Shown here: in pieces, positions 20,190-31,365 of the stretch
Layout of the letters: every line of letters begins with the position of its first letter
Numbering within the stretch: the stretch's first letter is position 1
DNA from: Paramacrobiotus metropolitanus
Lineage: Eukaryota > Tardigrada > Eutardigrada > Parachela > Macrobiotidae
Length of the DNA: 64,000 nucleotides
Assembly: GCF_019649055.1 (NCBI RefSeq)
Contig: NW_026570296.1
Location: 616,295 to 680,294, forward strand
Direction of reading: 5' to 3'
The notes under the pieces: model-generated
Database searches by the model: none
What the model saw: the letters and a program-made list of their open reading frames with translations, nothing else
What the model was told of the DNA's origin: nothing
Translations under genes and position numbers: made by a program

Positions 20190-21986
20190 TTAAGTCACTA
20201 ACGGCGGGCAACCAACTTTTACCCGATTCATTTGCTTCGTTTCAGCCGACTCGTTCGCCGTAGCTGAAGTGACCTTTAATCGTTTCTCCCTCTGTTCCAC
20301 CATCTGCAGGAACAGCTGTCCAACTTCAATTGCCGGTTCCTTCGTATCAAACTCCTTCTTGTAATCCTCGAAGTTCGGAATCTCGTCAAATTCCTCTTCG
20401 TGACACGTCGGACCTTCAATTGGCGCTCTTGATAACGCGTCCGCGTTGTCACAATATTTTCCCGGTTTGTATTCGATTTTAAATTGGTGACCTTGTAATG
20501 CCATTGCCCATCTTGTCAGGCGGGTTCATTCCGACTTTATTCGTCTCTGACCTTAACAGAGTTGGTGAGCGCCTGATGATCCGTCCTTACGGTGAATTCA
20601 TGCATAATCGATGTACGGCTTAAATTTTCTGACAGCAAACACGACTGCCAGGCATTCCCATTCTGTTACGCCGTAATTTTTCTCCGCTCCATGTAGGACA
20701 CGACTGGCGTACGCGATCGGGTGTCCATCTTGTGACAGCACGGCTCCGATTCCTTCTTTGCTCGCGTCGCATTCAATAACGGTCGGTTTTGCGGGGTCAA
20801 ACTTTGCCAATACTGGACCTTCACACAACAACTGTTTCAAACTATTGAACTCTTCTTCATGTACTGCTGTCCAGTCTTTTTTGACATGTTTATCTTGTCG
20901 CAGCAGTTCATATAAGTGGGAAGTCTTCTGTGCGTATCCCATTATGAACTTGCGGTAATAATTCGCCAGTCCAAGGAATGACCTTAACTGCCTTTCTGTT
21001 TGAGGCCGTTTGAACTCTGAGACCGCGGTGACCTTTTCCGGGTCCATACGAATTCCGTCCTCGCTGAGTATATGACCCAGAAATCCCATTTGTCTCATTC
21101 CAAATTCGCATTTCGTTGGCTTAATCGTGAATCCCGCTTCCACCAGACTCATTAAAACATTTCGCAGATTCTGCATGAAAATTTCCCAAGTTTTTCCGGC
21201 GAAGATCACGTCGTCGATATACCCGAAAACGCAACCCTTTCTTTTCGCTTTCGAAAGTACTTTATCCATACACAATTGAAACGTTGCTGGTCCGTTGCAT
21301 ACGCCAAATGGCATTCTTTTAAATCGGTACATTCCATCTTGTGTTACAAAGGTCGTCTTGTTGATTGACGCTGGATCCATTGGGATCTGCCAGAATCCAC
21401 TTTGTAAGTCCATTTTTCCGTAATATTTGTTGCCTGCGCACGCGTCGAGCAACTCATCCGGATTTGGTAACGGGTAATTATTCTTTCTCGTTAGCTTGTT
21501 AAGCATGATGTAATTGACGCAAAATCTTGTTCCCATTGTTCCGTCGCCATTTTTCTTTACTGCCAATACGACTGGGAAACTCCACTCGGCGTCTGACGGT
21601 TCAATTACATCTTGTGCCAACATCTCTTCGATATGCTTTGTTATAAACTCGCGGCCTGTCCAACTCGTTCTGGCCGGGTTACATTTTACTGGTTTCGCAT
21701 CTCCCGTATCAATTACGTGGGTGACCCCTTTCACATCTCCATACGGTTTCCTTGATGTGGGTAAGACTTTCCAGAATTCCCAAAACGCGTTGTACACGTC
21801 GTTTTTCTGCTCTTGGGTAAGGTCAGGTCCCAATTTCAGGTTTTCGATTATCTTTTTAAGTTCAGCTTTCGTTGTCTCATCCACCTCAGGGTCTTCGAGT
21901 ACGTTCTTTACTGTCCCTGCGTTGACCTTTACATTCTCCATATGTTCATACGGCTCAACGTAGCCGAGAAGCTGATTTTTCTTCAC
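20190..21986 (-). CDS. pol: Reverse transcriptase and RNase H of Pol
   Basis: The RT copies element RNA to DNA; RNase H removes the RNA strand. In order: RT fingers (EFITKHIEEMLAQDVIEPSD, FPVVLAVKKNGDGTMGTRFC), palm (YYGKMDLQSGFWQIPMD, RMPFGVCNGPATFQLCMD, the catalytic YIDD at 21210-21221), thumb (GFLGHILSEDGI, LRSFLGLANYYRKF), then RNase H ([58 protein letters not shown]). The pattern is Ty3/gypsy, not copia or Bel. The frame is interrupted near 20598 by one extra base relative to element 2. The start at 21986 is only the point where the frame opens; in element 2 the protease frame runs straight into RT, so this is one polyprotein. Confidence 0.9.
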
Positions 21987-24900
21987 GATTCGGTATTTGC
22001 TACTGTGATTTGCGATAACGATTTCGAAGTATTTTCCCTGTGGTCCGTCACTCCTGCCAACGGTTGCACTTCAGTTTCCACTTGTGGGACCGGTGTAAAC
22101 ATCAGCTTGTTTTGAGCCGGTGCATATTTTCCCATCTTGACCTTTACACGTGTGCAGTTTGACGGTTTCAATTTGATTCGCTGATCGCTGTAAACTTTGA
22201 TCACGTCCTTCGACATTCTAGCTTTTTCCACTTTCAATCTTCTGACTTTAATATCCTTTTCTTTTTCCTCATCTACTTCGTCATCTTCATCCAAGTCCAT
22301 TAAATCCTCTTGCTCCGAAAGGTCACTTACACCTGAATCTTCCGAAGTTGTTGAGTTATCGCTTGAACTCGTCCACTCGGAGTCGGAGTTACTGCTCTCA
22401 TATTCTTGTGCAGTGGCTTGACCTTTGTTTGCCTTTTCGAGTGGACGCTCATCAACTCCTTCATCTTCTGATGAAAGGTCACTTTCGTTTTCTCGCGACT
22501 CGCTAAGTTTTTTCGCTTTCGAATTTTTGAGCAGGGGTTTGTCCCCTTCTTTTGCCTTTCGCCCAGTTCGTGCAGCGACTCTCGGGTGACTCCTTGCTAC
22601 TCGAATTCTAGTTGGTGACCTTTCTAATTGGTCGGAGTTTGACCTTTCTTCGTCCGATTTTGACTTTTCCAGTTCATTTATTTCTTCGCGACTCGTTAAT
22701 GGCTTTTCGGTCAACTCGACCGGCGGGCATTCCTCACCGTTATCGAGTGACCTTTCTGCGTTTTTTGCCTCAGTTGCTGGGTTTTGCTGCTCGTTCGATA
22801 TCCTTTCAACTTCCTCTTTGAACCTTTTCCACATTTCACCTCTATCCGTTAACATCTGCGCAATATCGAAAGCTGACTTTGAACTTTCTTCTGTTTCATT
22901 CGATTGTCCTTCGGCTATCTCTTTAATTGGTTCCTCTTTCTCTGCTTCTTTGGGAGTCCCTTTATCGGCTTCATCCTGTTGAACTGTTTCGTAACCTTTA
23001 GGTCGTTTAGGACCAACAAAGATGCAGTTTGCCATCAGCTCTTCAGTGACCCATTCATCATTCGGAATCGTTTCGTACATGCACCACGTATCACCACCTC
23101 GTTCTGGGTAGTCCACTCCATCTGGATCTGGTGCAAAGGTCACCTTTTTCTTTTGCATCAAACCCGGTAACCTTCTTTTCCGAGTTACCTGTAGTTCTCG
23201 CATTTCTTTTACGTCAAATTTGGGGATCTCTTCCTCGAATTTCTTCCAGTATTTCTCGAATGCTTTTTCGTTTCCCTCTTTTAACGCGTTGTAGTACACT
23301 TCAAGTGATTCGTAGACAGGTGTACCAAGTCCTGCCGGGAAGATGATCGTTCTCCCTTCACCTTTATACATGTGGTTCACACGGAAGTCCCAGAAAAGAT
23401 CAACTCTCGCTTCTTCCCACATTTCTCCTTCCTCGGTCATTTCTTCTATCTCTCGTTCAAATCTCTTTTCCGTTGCTACCGGATCGAGAGGATCTTGGAT
23501 TCCTTTCTCGACACGTTGCAACCAATGGTTTAGCCATCTGCCTCTTCCAATTATAAAACTTTCTACACATGACAACCACGTTCGATATCTATTCCAGTGA
23601 TACCGTTCGATGTGTGGTTTCCACATTTCGTTTGTCCGCATGATGCTTTTCGCTTTCTTTTGGGCATGACCTTTAAGGTCTGCTAATGCGGCATTACATC
23701 TTAGCCATTCTGAAGGGTCATCTTGAGAGGCATTTTCACAACATTCCGCGCATTCCCATTGTGGTTGCACTCTGCACGGATCCTCAAAGTAACCGTGGTG
23801 ACAGCTCCCGGCTCGTTCTTCTGGAGTTAATGTCCTTTGACTCGCTTCAGGTTTAACCTGTTCCTGTACTGTGGTATCTTCCTCACATTCGATTGGAGTC
23901 ACGCTTTTATCCTCAGAGGATATTTCAATGACCTCTGGTTCTTTTTCTGTTCGGTGACCTTTCAATTGTTCGAGTGCCTTGTCGCGGATTTCGCTTGTAA
24001 ACATCTGTTCCTCTTCAACTATTCGTTTCAAAACTCGTAACCTTTCGCTCTTTTTATCCTTCCCCACTTTAGCCGTCTTTATTTCCAGTGCCTCTGGTAC
24101 TGGGATAGCTTTTTCAACACCTTTTTCTGTGTCTCCTTGCTTACATTCATCTGCGATCATACTTCTCCCGTCCGGGAGAAATATGATCGCCTCATCGGTA
24201 TCTGGCGCAAGCGGTTCCTTTTTCTTTTCGTTAACTTCTTTGACCTTTCCACTTTCACTTTTCTTCTCCGGTGCCTCTGGTACCGGGATTATCCGTTGGC
24301 TAATCTCGTTCGGCTGCACTCTCGTCATTCCCGGTGCCTCTGGTACTGGGATGACCTTTTCTCTTCCCTTTTGTGTCGGCATTGTCCGATTTAATGTGTT
24401 TTCGATCTCCTGCTGAATCATTTGCAACTGCTCAAATGGTGACAAATCTTTTCGCGTCATCTTTTTCTTTTCGTTTCCCGGTGCCTCTGGTACTGGGATT
24501 AGCGTTTTATTAACCGTTTGAGAATTTCCCGTCTGTTTTACAAGTTCGGTGACCTTTCCGACTTGAACTTTGGCGACTGGTTTGGGGTCATCTTCTTTCT
24601 CTTCTTCGCCTTCATTATCCATCAGTACGAACTTCTTCTCTAAGAAGTCGAATCCCAGTAGCACTTGTACGTCGTCGCACTTCGGTCGGACGTAGAAGGA
24701 ATGTTCGCTTGTCTTCTTTCGTAAGGTCACTGGTGCTACGCAGTAATGCGTCACCAGGAATCCTGACGTTCCGCTAATTCCGTTTATTTTCACCAGTCTA
24801 TCTGGTGGCAATGGGAGCATATGAAGTCCATTCTTCTCGCAAAACGGTTTGCTGATCAGCGACGTCTCAGCGCCGGTGTCCAGCATTGCGTTGACCTTTA

Positions 24901-25477
24901 TATCTCCCACTTTCACTTCATGTGTGTATGCTTCAATTCTCTTGGGCAATTTTCCGTTTTGAATCTTCAAGGTGTGAATCTTACATTTCACAGGGATAAG
25001 CGATACTGGTCCCGGATCCATATCGGGAAGCACTTGTCCTTTTGCTGGAGTGCTGTGACCTTTCAGTATCTCGCTCAGCTTATCAATCCTATGTGGAACG
25101 TTAGTCCGAACATCGTAATATTTTCGCGGCTTTTCTTTATTTGTTCGCTTCTCTGTAGCCATTTTATCACCGGTGACCTTTTCCACGTTCTGCACTTGCT
25201 CATTTGCTTTTGTGCTATCCATGTGACCTTTAGTCACTTCATTTATCGTTTGATGGATCAGTTCCTCTTTGCGATTTTCATTTCGTTTATCTCTCAACTT
25301 CTCAATGACTTCACTTGTTATTTGGTCCGCTCGCTTCAGTTCGTCTTCTTCGCTATCTTTCTTCTCATCTGGTGACCTTTCATATGTAACCATGTCATAT
25401 CCCTTTTCGGTCATCCATTGCATCACTTTTGCAGATACTTCATTGTTCGTTTTCGTTGGGTCAATTTGCGAAGACAT
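21983..25477 (-). CDS. pol: Protease-containing ORF of Pol, about 1160 aa with long disordered linkers
   Basis: A retropepsin domain lies at residues ~165-300: the active site LDTGAETSLIS (codons for DTG at 24872-24880), and the late hydrophobic motif VLLGFDFLEKKF. Retropepsins act as dimers and cleave the polyproteins. The remaining ~850 residues are mostly charged and disordered, with four copies of an IPVPEAP/IPVPEAL motif (plus-strand positions near 24090, 24272, 24332, 24481), a Cys-rich patch (CHHGYFEDPCRVQPQWECAE) and a folded-looking segment with many Trp (WNRYRTWLSCVESFIIGRGR). The linker between protease and RT is far longer than usual. The frame shift into RT at 21983-21986 coincides with a C run of three here and four in element 2. 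Confidence 0.85.
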   Translation of the reverse strand: MSSQIDPTKTNNEVSAKVMQWMTEKGYDMVTYERSPDEKKDSEEDELKRADQITSEVIEKLRDKRNENRKEELIHQTINEVTKGHMDSTKANEQVQNVEKVTGDKMATEKRTNKEKPRKYYDVRTNVPHRIDKLSEILKGHSTPAKGQVLPDMDPGPVSLIPVKCKIHTLKIQNGKLPKRIEAYTHEVKVGDIKVNAMLDTGAETSLISKPFCEKNGLHMLPLPPDRLVKINGISGTSGFLVTHYCVAPVTLRKKTSEHSFYVRPKCDDVQVLLGFDFLEKKFVLMDNEGEEEKEDDPKPVAKVQVGKVTELVKQTGNSQTVNKTLIPVPEAPGNEKKKMTRKDLSPFEQLQMIQQEIENTLNRTMPTQKGREKVIPVPEAPGMTRVQPNEISQRIIPVPEAPEKKSESGKVKEVNEKKKEPLAPDTDEAIIFLPDGRSMIADECKQGDTEKGVEKAIPVPEALEIKTAKVGKDKKSERLRVLKRIVEEEQMFTSEIRDKALEQLKGHRTEKEPEVIEISSEDKSVTPIECEEDTTVQEQVKPEASQRTLTPEERAGSCHHGYFEDPCRVQPQWECAECCENASQDDPSEWLRCNAALADLKGHAQKKAKSIMRTNEMWKPHIERYHWNRYRTWLSCVESFIIGRGRWLNHWLQRVEKGIQDPLDPVATEKRFEREIEEMTEEGEMWEEARVDLFWDFRVNHMYKGEGRTIIFPAGLGTPVYESLEVYYNALKEGNEKAFEKYWKKFEEEIPKFDVKEMRELQVTRKRRLPGLMQKKKVTFAPDPDGVDYPERGGDTWCMYETIPNDEWVTEELMANCIFVGPKRPKGYETVQQDEADKGTPKEAEKEEPIKEIAEGQSNETEESSKSAFDIAQMLTDRGEMWKRFKEEVERISNEQQNPATEAKNAERSLDNGEECPPVELTEKPLTSREEINELEKSKSDEERSNSDQLERSPTRIRVARSHPRVAARTGRKAKEGDKPLLKNSKAKKLSESRENESDLSSEDEGVDERPLEKANKGQATAQEYESSNSDSEWTSSSDNSTTSEDSGVSDLSEQEDLMDLDEDDEVDEEKEKDIKVRRLKVEKARMSKDVIKVYSDQRIKLKPSNCTRVKVKMGKYAPAQNKLMFTPVPQVETEVQPLAGVTDHRENTSKSLSQITVANTES

Positions 25478-25580
25478 CCCGTCTGTTCGGGCTGGTGACT
25501 TGTCATTGGCATCCTTTTGCAGTGCTTGTGATAAGTCCCGTGACCTTTCAACTGCGCTACTCTGTTGCGTTTGCGCTATC

Positions 25581-26864
25581 TCATTTGTCCTGTGACCTTT
25601 GGGCTAAGTCCTGTGACCTTTCGTTGCGCTTCATGACAAATCCGCCACCTGTCAGCTTTTGTATGGGGACTTTTTCTCCATAATTCGGCGGTTTATCCTG
25701 TGGTGGAGCATTGCGTGAATGATTCCAGTCAGCGAATGTCTTCTTATATTCCTCTGGATTGAATACTGGGATTGGGTTCGGTGACCCTTGCGCTGGTTTC
25801 CCGGTAACCAACTCTTCTAGTCGCTTTCTTTCACATTGCGTTCGCAACTGTTGCATGTCCCAGTAGTCCTCTTGTGACATTTTCGCTTTCTGCTTTGCCT
25901 TCGGCGTTACGGGTATCCACATCCCGTGATTGCCATTCGGTCTGTAGGCCACTTTTTGCCACTTTTCCTTCTGTTGCAGCGTTATTGCATCTACAAGTGA
26001 GTCATCGGAGTTCTGTTGTGCCAATTCGCCATTCTTTTGCTGCGCTGTTCGCAGTGTCAAGTCTGTTTCTTGACCTTTTAACACGACGCTGTCGCCGTGA
26101 CCTTTTGCATTCGCACTCGCTCCTTGACCTTTAACTTGGACTTTTCCAACAGAAGGTGACCTTTCATCTTTACTAATGACGGTGATATTCTGCTTAATCC
26201 ATTCTTGCCTTATTCGCTTCTCTTCTTCGTCTTCTGAACAATTCCAAAACTTTGGCTTTGGTTCCCCGTAACAATCGCACCTTGGCTCATTCGCCTTGTC
26301 GTTTTCTGCCAAAAATTTCCGGAATTTCGCGTGTTGCTCATTTTCCTCTTGCGCAGTATCGTTCTGCGGTGGTGATTTTTGGTCGTTCGACTTGCCATTT
26401 ATCTGTTTCCGGAACCATTCGTGGTGCATTTCCACTTCTTCTGCGGTATCAGTTTGCGGTTTCTTTTGGTTTAACAGCGCTTGTCGAATCTTGGCATTAC
26501 GTAATGCACGACGTTCAGCTAACACTTTCTCGCTGCAATACGGTGACCTTTCATTTTGCTGCACTTTTTGCAGTGTCGCGCTACCGTCACGACAATTCCC
26601 ACTCGCAGTACCATTCTGCGGTGACCTTTGGTCCCGTTGCACGTTTCCACTCGCAGTACCATTCTGCGGTGACTTTTGATTCTGTGACGGTATCCCCATA
26701 ACCGTTCCATTTCCTTTTTGTGATGACGGCATCCATATAGCCGTCTCTCTTTGCTGTGGCGGCATCCATCTAGCCGTTTCTTGTGGTTGCGGCATCCATA
26801 TAGCCGGTCCATTTTGCTTTTTCGCTAACGGCATCCATATAGCCGTTGCAGTGGTCATATTCAC
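25581..26864 (-). CDS. Repeat-rich linker ORF between nucleocapsid and protease, about 430 aa
   Basis: The frame opens within the end of the Gag frame (shifted by -1 relative to it, near 26945) and stays open to 25581; the first candidate start at 26864 is GTG, so it is probably translated by frameshift or is one frame with Gag before an indel. It is built of short tandem peptides: AIWMP-type units (four or more copies, plus-strand CGGCATCCATATAGCCG near 26733-26850), QNGTASGN units, and DQKSPPQNDTA / ERSP units. Composition is Gln, Asn, Lys, Pro-rich and disordered. Many units are encoded by the AAAGGTCA octamer (ERS, KGQ, KGH). No enzyme motif seen. Confidence 0.6.
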   Translation of the reverse strand: MNMTTATAIWMPLAKKQNGPAIWMPQPQETARWMPPQQRETAIWMPSSQKGNGTVMGIPSQNQKSPQNGTASGNVQRDQRSPQNGTASGNCRDGSATLQKVQQNERSPYCSEKVLAERRALRNAKIRQALLNQKKPQTDTAEEVEMHHEWFRKQINGKSNDQKSPPQNDTAQEENEQHAKFRKFLAENDKANEPRCDCYGEPKPKFWNCSEDEEEKRIRQEWIKQNITVISKDERSPSVGKVQVKGQGASANAKGHGDSVVLKGQETDLTLRTAQQKNGELAQQNSDDSLVDAITLQQKEKWQKVAYRPNGNHGMWIPVTPKAKQKAKMSQEDYWDMQQLRTQCERKRLEELVTGKPAQGSPNPIPVFNPEEYKKTFADWNHSRNAPPQDKPPNYGEKVPIQKLTGGGFVMKRNERSQDLAQRSQDK

Positions 26865-26944
26865 TGCAGTACCATTCTGCAGTGGTGACCTTTCCCTTTT
26901 ATCCGGTGGTTTAGGGTCGGGTCGATCAGTAGGCTCACCGGTGC

Positions 26945-28932
26945 CTACTGATCTTGCCCGTTTCCCTGAACCGGCGCTCCACCTTGTTGTACGCCTTGCA
27001 CATTTGCTTGTTGTTGTCCGATATCATTTGCCGGGTTAGGATTCTGTCCGCCACCGTTATTATATTGGCCGCCACCCTGTTGGTAGTTCCCTTGGCCGCC
27101 GCCATTGTTTTGGCCTCCTCTGAAGTTTCCGCGGCCGAAGCCTCTGTTTCTTCCTCTGAAGCCGCCGCGGCCGAAGCCACCGCCGCGATAGCCGCCGCCT
27201 TGGCCGCCCCCATTTCCATTTCCATAGTTCCCGTTACCTTGCTGATTCTGAAAGTTCGCTTTCGCCTGGTACCATTGCGTGATCAGGTCATATCCATTTG
27301 CGACCGCTTGGCGCCAACCACCGAGCCCGCGCAGTCGTTGCCACTCGTTGAAGGCAAACAGGTTTGGGTTCTGTTCCGGTGGTGTGTTGGCGAATTTGCA
27401 TCCCTGGGTCTGGTGGTTGCCATACATACAGTACTGGCACATCTGCACATTGTTCGCCACCCATCCGTCAATCATCTGGAACTTAAACTCAGTTCGTGAC
27501 CCTTGGTTTTGCTGTTGATTCCCTCTGAAGTTCCCTTGACCTTGACCTTGTCCCTGGTTCTGGAAGTTCCCCTGACCTCCATTCCAATTTCCATTTCCGT
27601 ATCCATTTCCGCCAAAGTTACCGTTACCCCCTCCTTGTTGTGGTAACCCGACATTCATAGGGACCATATTCTGTGGTGCAGGTGGGGCCACATTTTGGGG
27701 AGCCACATTCTGGGCTACTGGTCTCACTTGAGCTGCTGCCTGTATCGCCGCCACCATTGCATATGTTATCGGTTGTCCCGTCTGACTGTCGATAAAGGTC
27801 ACCTTTTCGGTGACCTCTCTGACCGGAGTCTCCACACGGTACTCAACCGGCTGCTGGTGCAGCTGCCATTCTCTGTTGCGGCACATTTTCGACTTGGCCT
27901 TGGCGGATGGTCACGTATTCCTGATTACGTTGACCTTTTGGTGCCTTGTATTTTTCTTCGCCCGTTGCCCAATGTCGGAAGAAGTCCTTCACATCCGTTG
28001 GCGTCTTGCACTTTTGTATCCGCAATGCCTTGTAGAGTTCATTGTCTCCTCTACATCCTTCAATTAAGAATCCGACTGCTTGTTTCTCCGTGATGATTCT
28101 TTTTGCTTTGAATCGCATCATCGCCTGATAATACTGGTCCAGCGATTCCTTTCCGAGTTCGAATTTTCTTGCATAGGCTTCACGTAAGCCTAAGACTTCT
28201 TCATCTCGATCACCATATTCATCTTTGAATTTGTCCATCCACTCTGTTATTGAGTATTCAATTCCATCTTCGGCTGCGATGTCCTTTTCTCCCCTTCGAA
28301 CCAAGTTTTGCAGGACCTTTCACCGCACTTGCTATCTCAATCATAATTTGGTCGTCCGTTAGCTGGTAGGTTCTTTGGGTTTCTTTTACTAGTCGTGTCC
28401 ACCCACTCACTGTGTCACGACTGCCGTCAAAGGTCATGAGTGGTGTTTTCCTGGCCATCGAGTTGAGTGCTTTTGTCAATTGCACCGCTGTATTTTCTGC
28501 CCTCTGGTCATCGTCTTCTTCGCTACTTCCATCATCACTTTGATTTCGTTTCGCCTTTCCATACCGGGATTTCCTTAGGACGCTCCTGCCGGCTGGAGGG
28601 TCTGTCCCGTCGCCCTTCATCGATGAACACATTTGTTTCCAAAGTGTGCGGGGAAATTGTGAAGGGTCACCTCGACTCATATGCGGGTAACTTTCCGATG
28701 GTGGCTCTTTGTCATCTTTGCCTTTTCCCCGTCCTTTCGTTTTTGACACTTCCCTTACCGGTACCAGTTCGTAGCGGCATATCGAAGTGGAAGCTTTTAC
28801 CCGTGCCCGTTTCATGCGCCTTGCTGTAACTGGGCGGGGGCGATTCCACCGTTGATGTTCTAACTCCGTGTTGTAGGAGCTGTTCATCTTTGTGTTTGTT
28901 GGACATTTGAAGAGCTTTATTCTCATCTTCAA
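26945..28932 (-). CDS. gag: Gag: capsid and nucleocapsid region
   Basis: Three overlapping frames (28258-28932, 27843-28304, 26945-27886) read as one protein interrupted by one-base shifts near 28290 and 27850. The capsid-like part has PLMTFDGSRDTVSGWTRLV, SITEWMDKFKDEYGD, YARKFELGKESLDQYYQAM and KAVGFLIEGC-like helices as in Ty3/gypsy Gag. The nucleocapsid has one CCHC zinc knuckle (C-x2-C-x4-H-x4-C, codons 27398-27439) between a Gln/Pro/Val-rich stretch and a Gly/Arg/Asn-rich tail (RGGGFGRGGFRGRNRGFGRG), which should bind element RNA. Gag assembles the cytoplasmic particle in which reverse transcription occurs. Confidence 0.8.
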
Positions 28933-30738
28933 GGCGCTTAATCCTTAAATCGAATTGTTCTTTCTCATTCTTCAGGTTCTGATTCTCTTGGTTGACCTTC
29001 GACATCTGCTGATGCAGTTGAAGCGTTTTGTCTTGAATGACCTTTTCAGTATCATTTTCCACTTTCCTGATGTGTTCCGCCAACTGGGTCACATCCCTTT
29101 CCAGCGTCATGTATTCTTCGGCTGCTGCTTTCAGCTGATTTTTCGTCACGGTGACCTCATCTTCTCTTGTCATCGCCGTTTGTGTCATATCAATCAGCTC
29201 CGTATTCAGTCTGATAATCTCCTGTGTCTTCTGATGGACCGTTTGTTGCCACTCTTTATCTTTCAATTCAAGTACCGTGACCTTTTCATCCAGGAGGTGT
29301 GCCTCGTGTTCCCACCTCATGCCTTGCTCGGCAATTGTCTTAGCGGTATTTCTCAACTCGGTATTCTCTTCGGTGACCTTTCGAACATCTTCTTTCAACG
29401 ACTTGTTCTCTTCCATCACCTGCTTAATTTCGTTCTTCAACCGCACACCTTCAGTGGCTGTGAGCTCCCTCAGGTCCTTAGCCACTTTGACAGCGTCATC
29501 GGCTCTCTTCTGATGATCTTGTGATTCTTTCTGAAGGGTTCCAATGTTCTCGTCCCGTAACTTCAATTCATTTCTCAGCTTAAACACTTCGTTGGTGTTT
29601 GTCAACAATCGTTGGGTCGCGTCGACGAGTTTGGTTGCGTATTCATCTCGTTTCGTTTCCGCTTCGGTGACCTTTAGTTTAAGTAAGTCACATTCATCCT
29701 TCAATTCGGCTAAGTGTCGTGACCTTTCCGCTGTTTCTTCGGACATACTCTCGTTAAGGTCACTGACTGCAAGATGACCTTCCATTTCTCTGTCATCTGC
29801 CATTTTCAAATATTCGTCGGCCAATTCCTTTTGTCTTTCGTATTTCACTTTCCAACCGTCTGCGGCACTTTGAAGGTCACCCTGTTGTTGTTCCAGATCA
29901 AACAGGCGGGTTTCAAGTGTGGTCAGTCTTTCTCGGTATTCCTGTTTCCGCTTGTCCGCCTGTCGTTCGTTAACTTCCAGTTCGTTTTCCAATTCGCTGA
30001 CGCGTCTCCTCAAGAGTTGACGTGGGGCTGTTCGGTGACGGCGGTCTGTACATTGATGACCTTTCCAGTTTGTGTCCGTTCAATGAGGTGCTCGGGTATG
30101 TCCTTGAATCGGTGTCATACCTTCAGCACGGTCAGCTTCTTTCATCGCAGTCTGGAAGGACATGTTCATCGTCGCTTCATCATCCGTGAAGTAGGACTCG
30201 TTCGATTCATCTGAGACCATTGGAGTTGACCAAAGGTCATCGCCTGCGGTCTTATCATTCAGTGAAAGGTCATCCAATCCCAGTTCAGTCAGTTCCTCTT
30301 CGGTGACCTTTGTGTTTCTCTCATCCACTTGAGCCAGGTTCACATTTTTATCCTGCTCATTCGTTCCACTGGTGGTAGCATCCGACTGTGATGCTCCAAC
30401 TGATTCCGCTCCTCTTGCTGTGGGTTTATCCTCCCCGGTGACCTTTGTCTGGTTCATCGGATCGCTTCCCGCCGTAGACGCGGGAGTGTGCTTCTGGTCG
30501 TCGCTTGAACTTTCCTGATTGGCGACCGCCTCGAGCGCCTTCTGATAAGTGCTATCAGAGCCTCGTGAATCCTTCTTCTCGAATGCCTTGGGCGCTCGAG
30601 TGTTCCGCTCATGTCCAACTGGACGTGAGTACGGGTACAGATCCTTTTGTATGGATTTGGTGCGCTTTGCTGTGAGCTGCGGGAGCTTTTGCTTCCCTGA
30701 CTGCTGTTAGATGTCGGTTCCTCTTGTTCTTTGTCCAT
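28712..30738 (-). CDS. gag: Gag N-terminal region: disordered head, long coiled coil, PPxY motif
   Basis: An ATG at 30738 (MDKEQEEPTSNSSQG) opens the frame. Shifts near 30620, 30110 and 30015 separate segments 30454-30738, 30080-30457 and 28712-30013. After an acidic disordered head, ~350 residues form an uninterrupted coiled coil (ENELEVNERQADKRKQEYRE; LRNELKLRDENIGTLQKE). Near its end is PPPSYSKA, a PPxY motif of the type that recruits Nedd4-family ligases for budding in enveloped retroviruses. The region then overlaps the capsid frame with a shift between 28712 and 28760. Such a long coiled-coil N-terminus is unusual for Gag and could set particle geometry. That it belongs to Gag is inferred from position. 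Confidence 0.65.
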
Positions 30739-30813
30739 GTTGATCGGATAACTTGGACGCTCCTGTCAATTGTTCTCACACACACGTTATTGTATGGTTT
30801 ATTCAATTGTCCT

Positions 30814-31365
30814 AAAGGTCACTTTGTACCTCCGAAATTTTTCTAAGTCCTTATTAAAGGTCACTTTTCGACTGAAAAATTTCGACCAAGTCCCGTTTAA
30901 AGGTCACTTTTTCGGTAAAAAGTTCGAGAGGTTTGCCCTAAAAGGTCACTTTCGGACAAAACTTCGAAACCGCTTTTACAGTTCGAAATACGTTAGCGAA
31001 TGAAATCCTACAGCTGCTGATATCGCTGTATCACTATTCACTTCAATTTCACTTCGATAAAGGTCACCTTTCGTCAGTTTCAGATCACAAAGGTCACTTA
31101 AATAAGTCAATTAGGACAATTCCAACTTTTTAGTAAAGGTCACTTTTCAGGTCAAAAGTCCTGTTCTGGTCTCAAAGGTCACTTTCCGACTCAGTTCAAC
31201 TCAAAAGGTTGCTTTCTGACTCAATTTCTGTTAAAAGGTCGCTTTCTCGCTCAATTCAAGTTAAAGGTCACTTTTAAGCTCAATTCGATCAAAGGTCACT
31301 TTTCCTTTGTCTCAACTCAAAAGGTCACTTCTCAACTCAATTCAAGTCTAAAGGTCACTTTCCGC
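30814..31365. repeat. AAAGGTCACTTT array in the 5' leader
   Basis: About 14 copies of AAAGGTCAC(TTT), all in plus orientation, in 550 bp. The first four begin at 30814, 30856, 30899 and 30941, spacings of 42, 43 and 42 bp with weakly similar spacers; later copies (near 31063, 31088, 31134, 31174, 31262, 31292, 31322, 31352) are 25-45 bp apart, with two degenerate copies near 31204 and 31236. AAAGGTCA is the published monomer site of NR4A-type nuclear receptors (NBRE); whether any receptor binds here is unknown. Confidence 0.85.

Noticed and set aside
24821-25375. Plus-strand 184-codon Phe-rich frame that could pass for an env-like ORF
   Set aside because: Antisense of the protease ORF, no start context, not kept in element 2.
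25581-28932. Programmed ribosomal frameshifting at each Gag/Pol frame change
   Set aside because: Shifts go in both directions, lack clear slippery heptamers, and several are absent in the other copy; indels explain them better.
28955-29524. Plus-strand hydrophobic frame that resembles a membrane protein
   Set aside because: It is the antisense of the coiled-coil Gag region; Glu/Lys codons read backwards give Phe/Leu/Ser.
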